From assembly GCA_964602415.1 (NCBI GenBank), contig CAZRQL010000002.1, positions 124,001-188,000 on the forward strand: a stretch of DNA of 64,000 bases, written 5' to 3'. Made by a program: the position numbers and the translations under genes. This document shows, piece after piece, positions 63,612 through 64,000 of the stretch (its first letter is position 1; each line of letters starts with the position of its first letter). The notes under the pieces are model-generated. The model ran no database searches. It was given only the letters and a program-made list of their open reading frames with translations, and was not told where the DNA came from. This stretch comes from CAZRQL01 sp964602415. Its GTDB lineage: Bacteria > Bacteroidota > Bacteroidia > Cytophagales > Flammeovirgaceae.

Positions 63612-64000
63612 TTATTTTGCTTGGAATGATTTGATTACAAAATAAATTGAAGACGTAAATATCAATCCTATCGCTAATGGTAAAAACCATATTCCAAGCC
63701 CCTCCGCTTGTTGGTTTGCATACCTTATCGTCTGATATGTGATAAGTCCAAAAATAATAACAATGATTAGTTTAAGGTATCTAATAAGCCTTGTTGCATT
63801 TGTATATTGTTCTAAGGCGTTGTCGGCGGTTATAGGGGTCGGGTAATTAAAAACATGCGGAAATTTATTTATAATCGTCAGCCCCACAAAAAGAATGGTA
63901 GCAATCAGCGGTAAAATCAAAATATTTCCTTTCCCACCAAAATCGTCCGGCTGTCCGGCAATATTGTAATGAGTGGGGATGTTATGCGGCAAATTTGCGA
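63612..64000 (-). CDS. DUF1648-containing membrane protein, N-terminus beyond the window
   Basis: The frame is open to the right edge, so the gene is cut. The visible 129 residues include the DUF1648 motif ANLPHNIPTHYNIAGQPDDFG (named as NIPTHYN) and three helices (ILILPLIATILFVGLTII, YLKLIIVIIFGLITYQTI, IWFLPLAIGLIFTSSIYFVI). The family is related to SdpI immunity-type proteins and otherwise uncharacterised. A TTG at 63992 might seem a start, but the family continues upstream of it. Confidence 0.75.
   Translation of the reverse strand, partial: ANLPHNIPTHYNIAGQPDDFGGKGNILILPLIATILFVGLTIINKFPHVFNYPTPITADNALEQYTNATRLIRYLKLIIVIIFGLITYQTIRYANQQAEGLGIWFLPLAIGLIFTSSIYFVIKSFQAK

Overview
The window looks like a draft-genome contig from a member of the Bacteroidota, most likely a Cytophagales-type gliding or aquatic bacterium. 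The evidence is as follows. Promoters follow the Bacteroidota TTTG / TAnnTTTG pattern, for example at the tRNA-Ala, rplU-rpmA and yfhO-family genes. Shine-Dalgarno sequences are mostly absent. The families present (DUF5723 barrel, BatC-like TPR protein, SPOR protein, DUF6428 ars gene, FAS1 lipoprotein, TPR-CHAT protease, Bacteroidota-type LspA) are typical of that phylum. A 25-base run of N at 1650-1674 marks a scaffold gap.

Layout. 0-3.6 kb: a PagL-type lipid A deacylase, a REP-associated (Y1) transposase gene broken by the gap inside a low-complexity tract, and a PhoD-type phosphatase. 3.6-13 kb: a metal and metalloid resistance island, all on the minus strand: RND adaptor, RND pump, TolC channel, outer-membrane barrel, ArsR, DUF6428, metallophosphoesterase and ACR3 arsenite exporter. 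Two inverted 103-bp MITE-like elements (96% identical) lie at the far end of this block and between the adaptor and pump genes. 13-30.5 kb is mostly core: methyltransferase, gyrB, a TPR/propeller protein, a DUF389 membrane protein, tRNA-Ala(GGC), MarR regulator plus glycosyltransferase 9, thiL, a SPOR protein, ruvB, a GmhB-like phosphatase, purM, a class V aminotransferase, scpA, a GT39 transferase, and ribosomal proteins L21 and L27.

30.7-33.2 kb: an accessory pair (DUF6978-like and DUF1828-like) with overlapping stop and start, followed by an orphan FtsX-type permease. 33.2-39.5 kb: rsmH, apaG, bacilliredoxin, a SufT/MIP18-type Fe-S protein, lspA-gatA, a lipoprotein, a SiaC-like protein and rlmB. 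39.5-46.6 kb: a minus-strand cluster with a DUF5723 outer-membrane barrel, a 1411-residue secreted TPR-CHAT protease, a CPBP-like membrane protein overlapping it by 4 bp, and a small lipoprotein. This is the best candidate for an undescribed functional unit. 46.7-64 kb: ATP-grasp ligase, BatC-like protein, GH31 glucosidase, FAS1 lipoprotein, Tex, DEAD-box helicase, aldo/keto reductase, YfhO protein, a small membrane protein, a TPR/coiled-coil membrane protein that seems to be a kinase-less sensor, and the end of a DUF1648 gene cut by the window edge.

A recurring regulatory feature is a TAnnTTTG box ending three or four bases before the start codon of several genes, which predicts leaderless mRNAs. 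No CRISPR array, rRNA operon, prophage or classical insertion sequence was seen.
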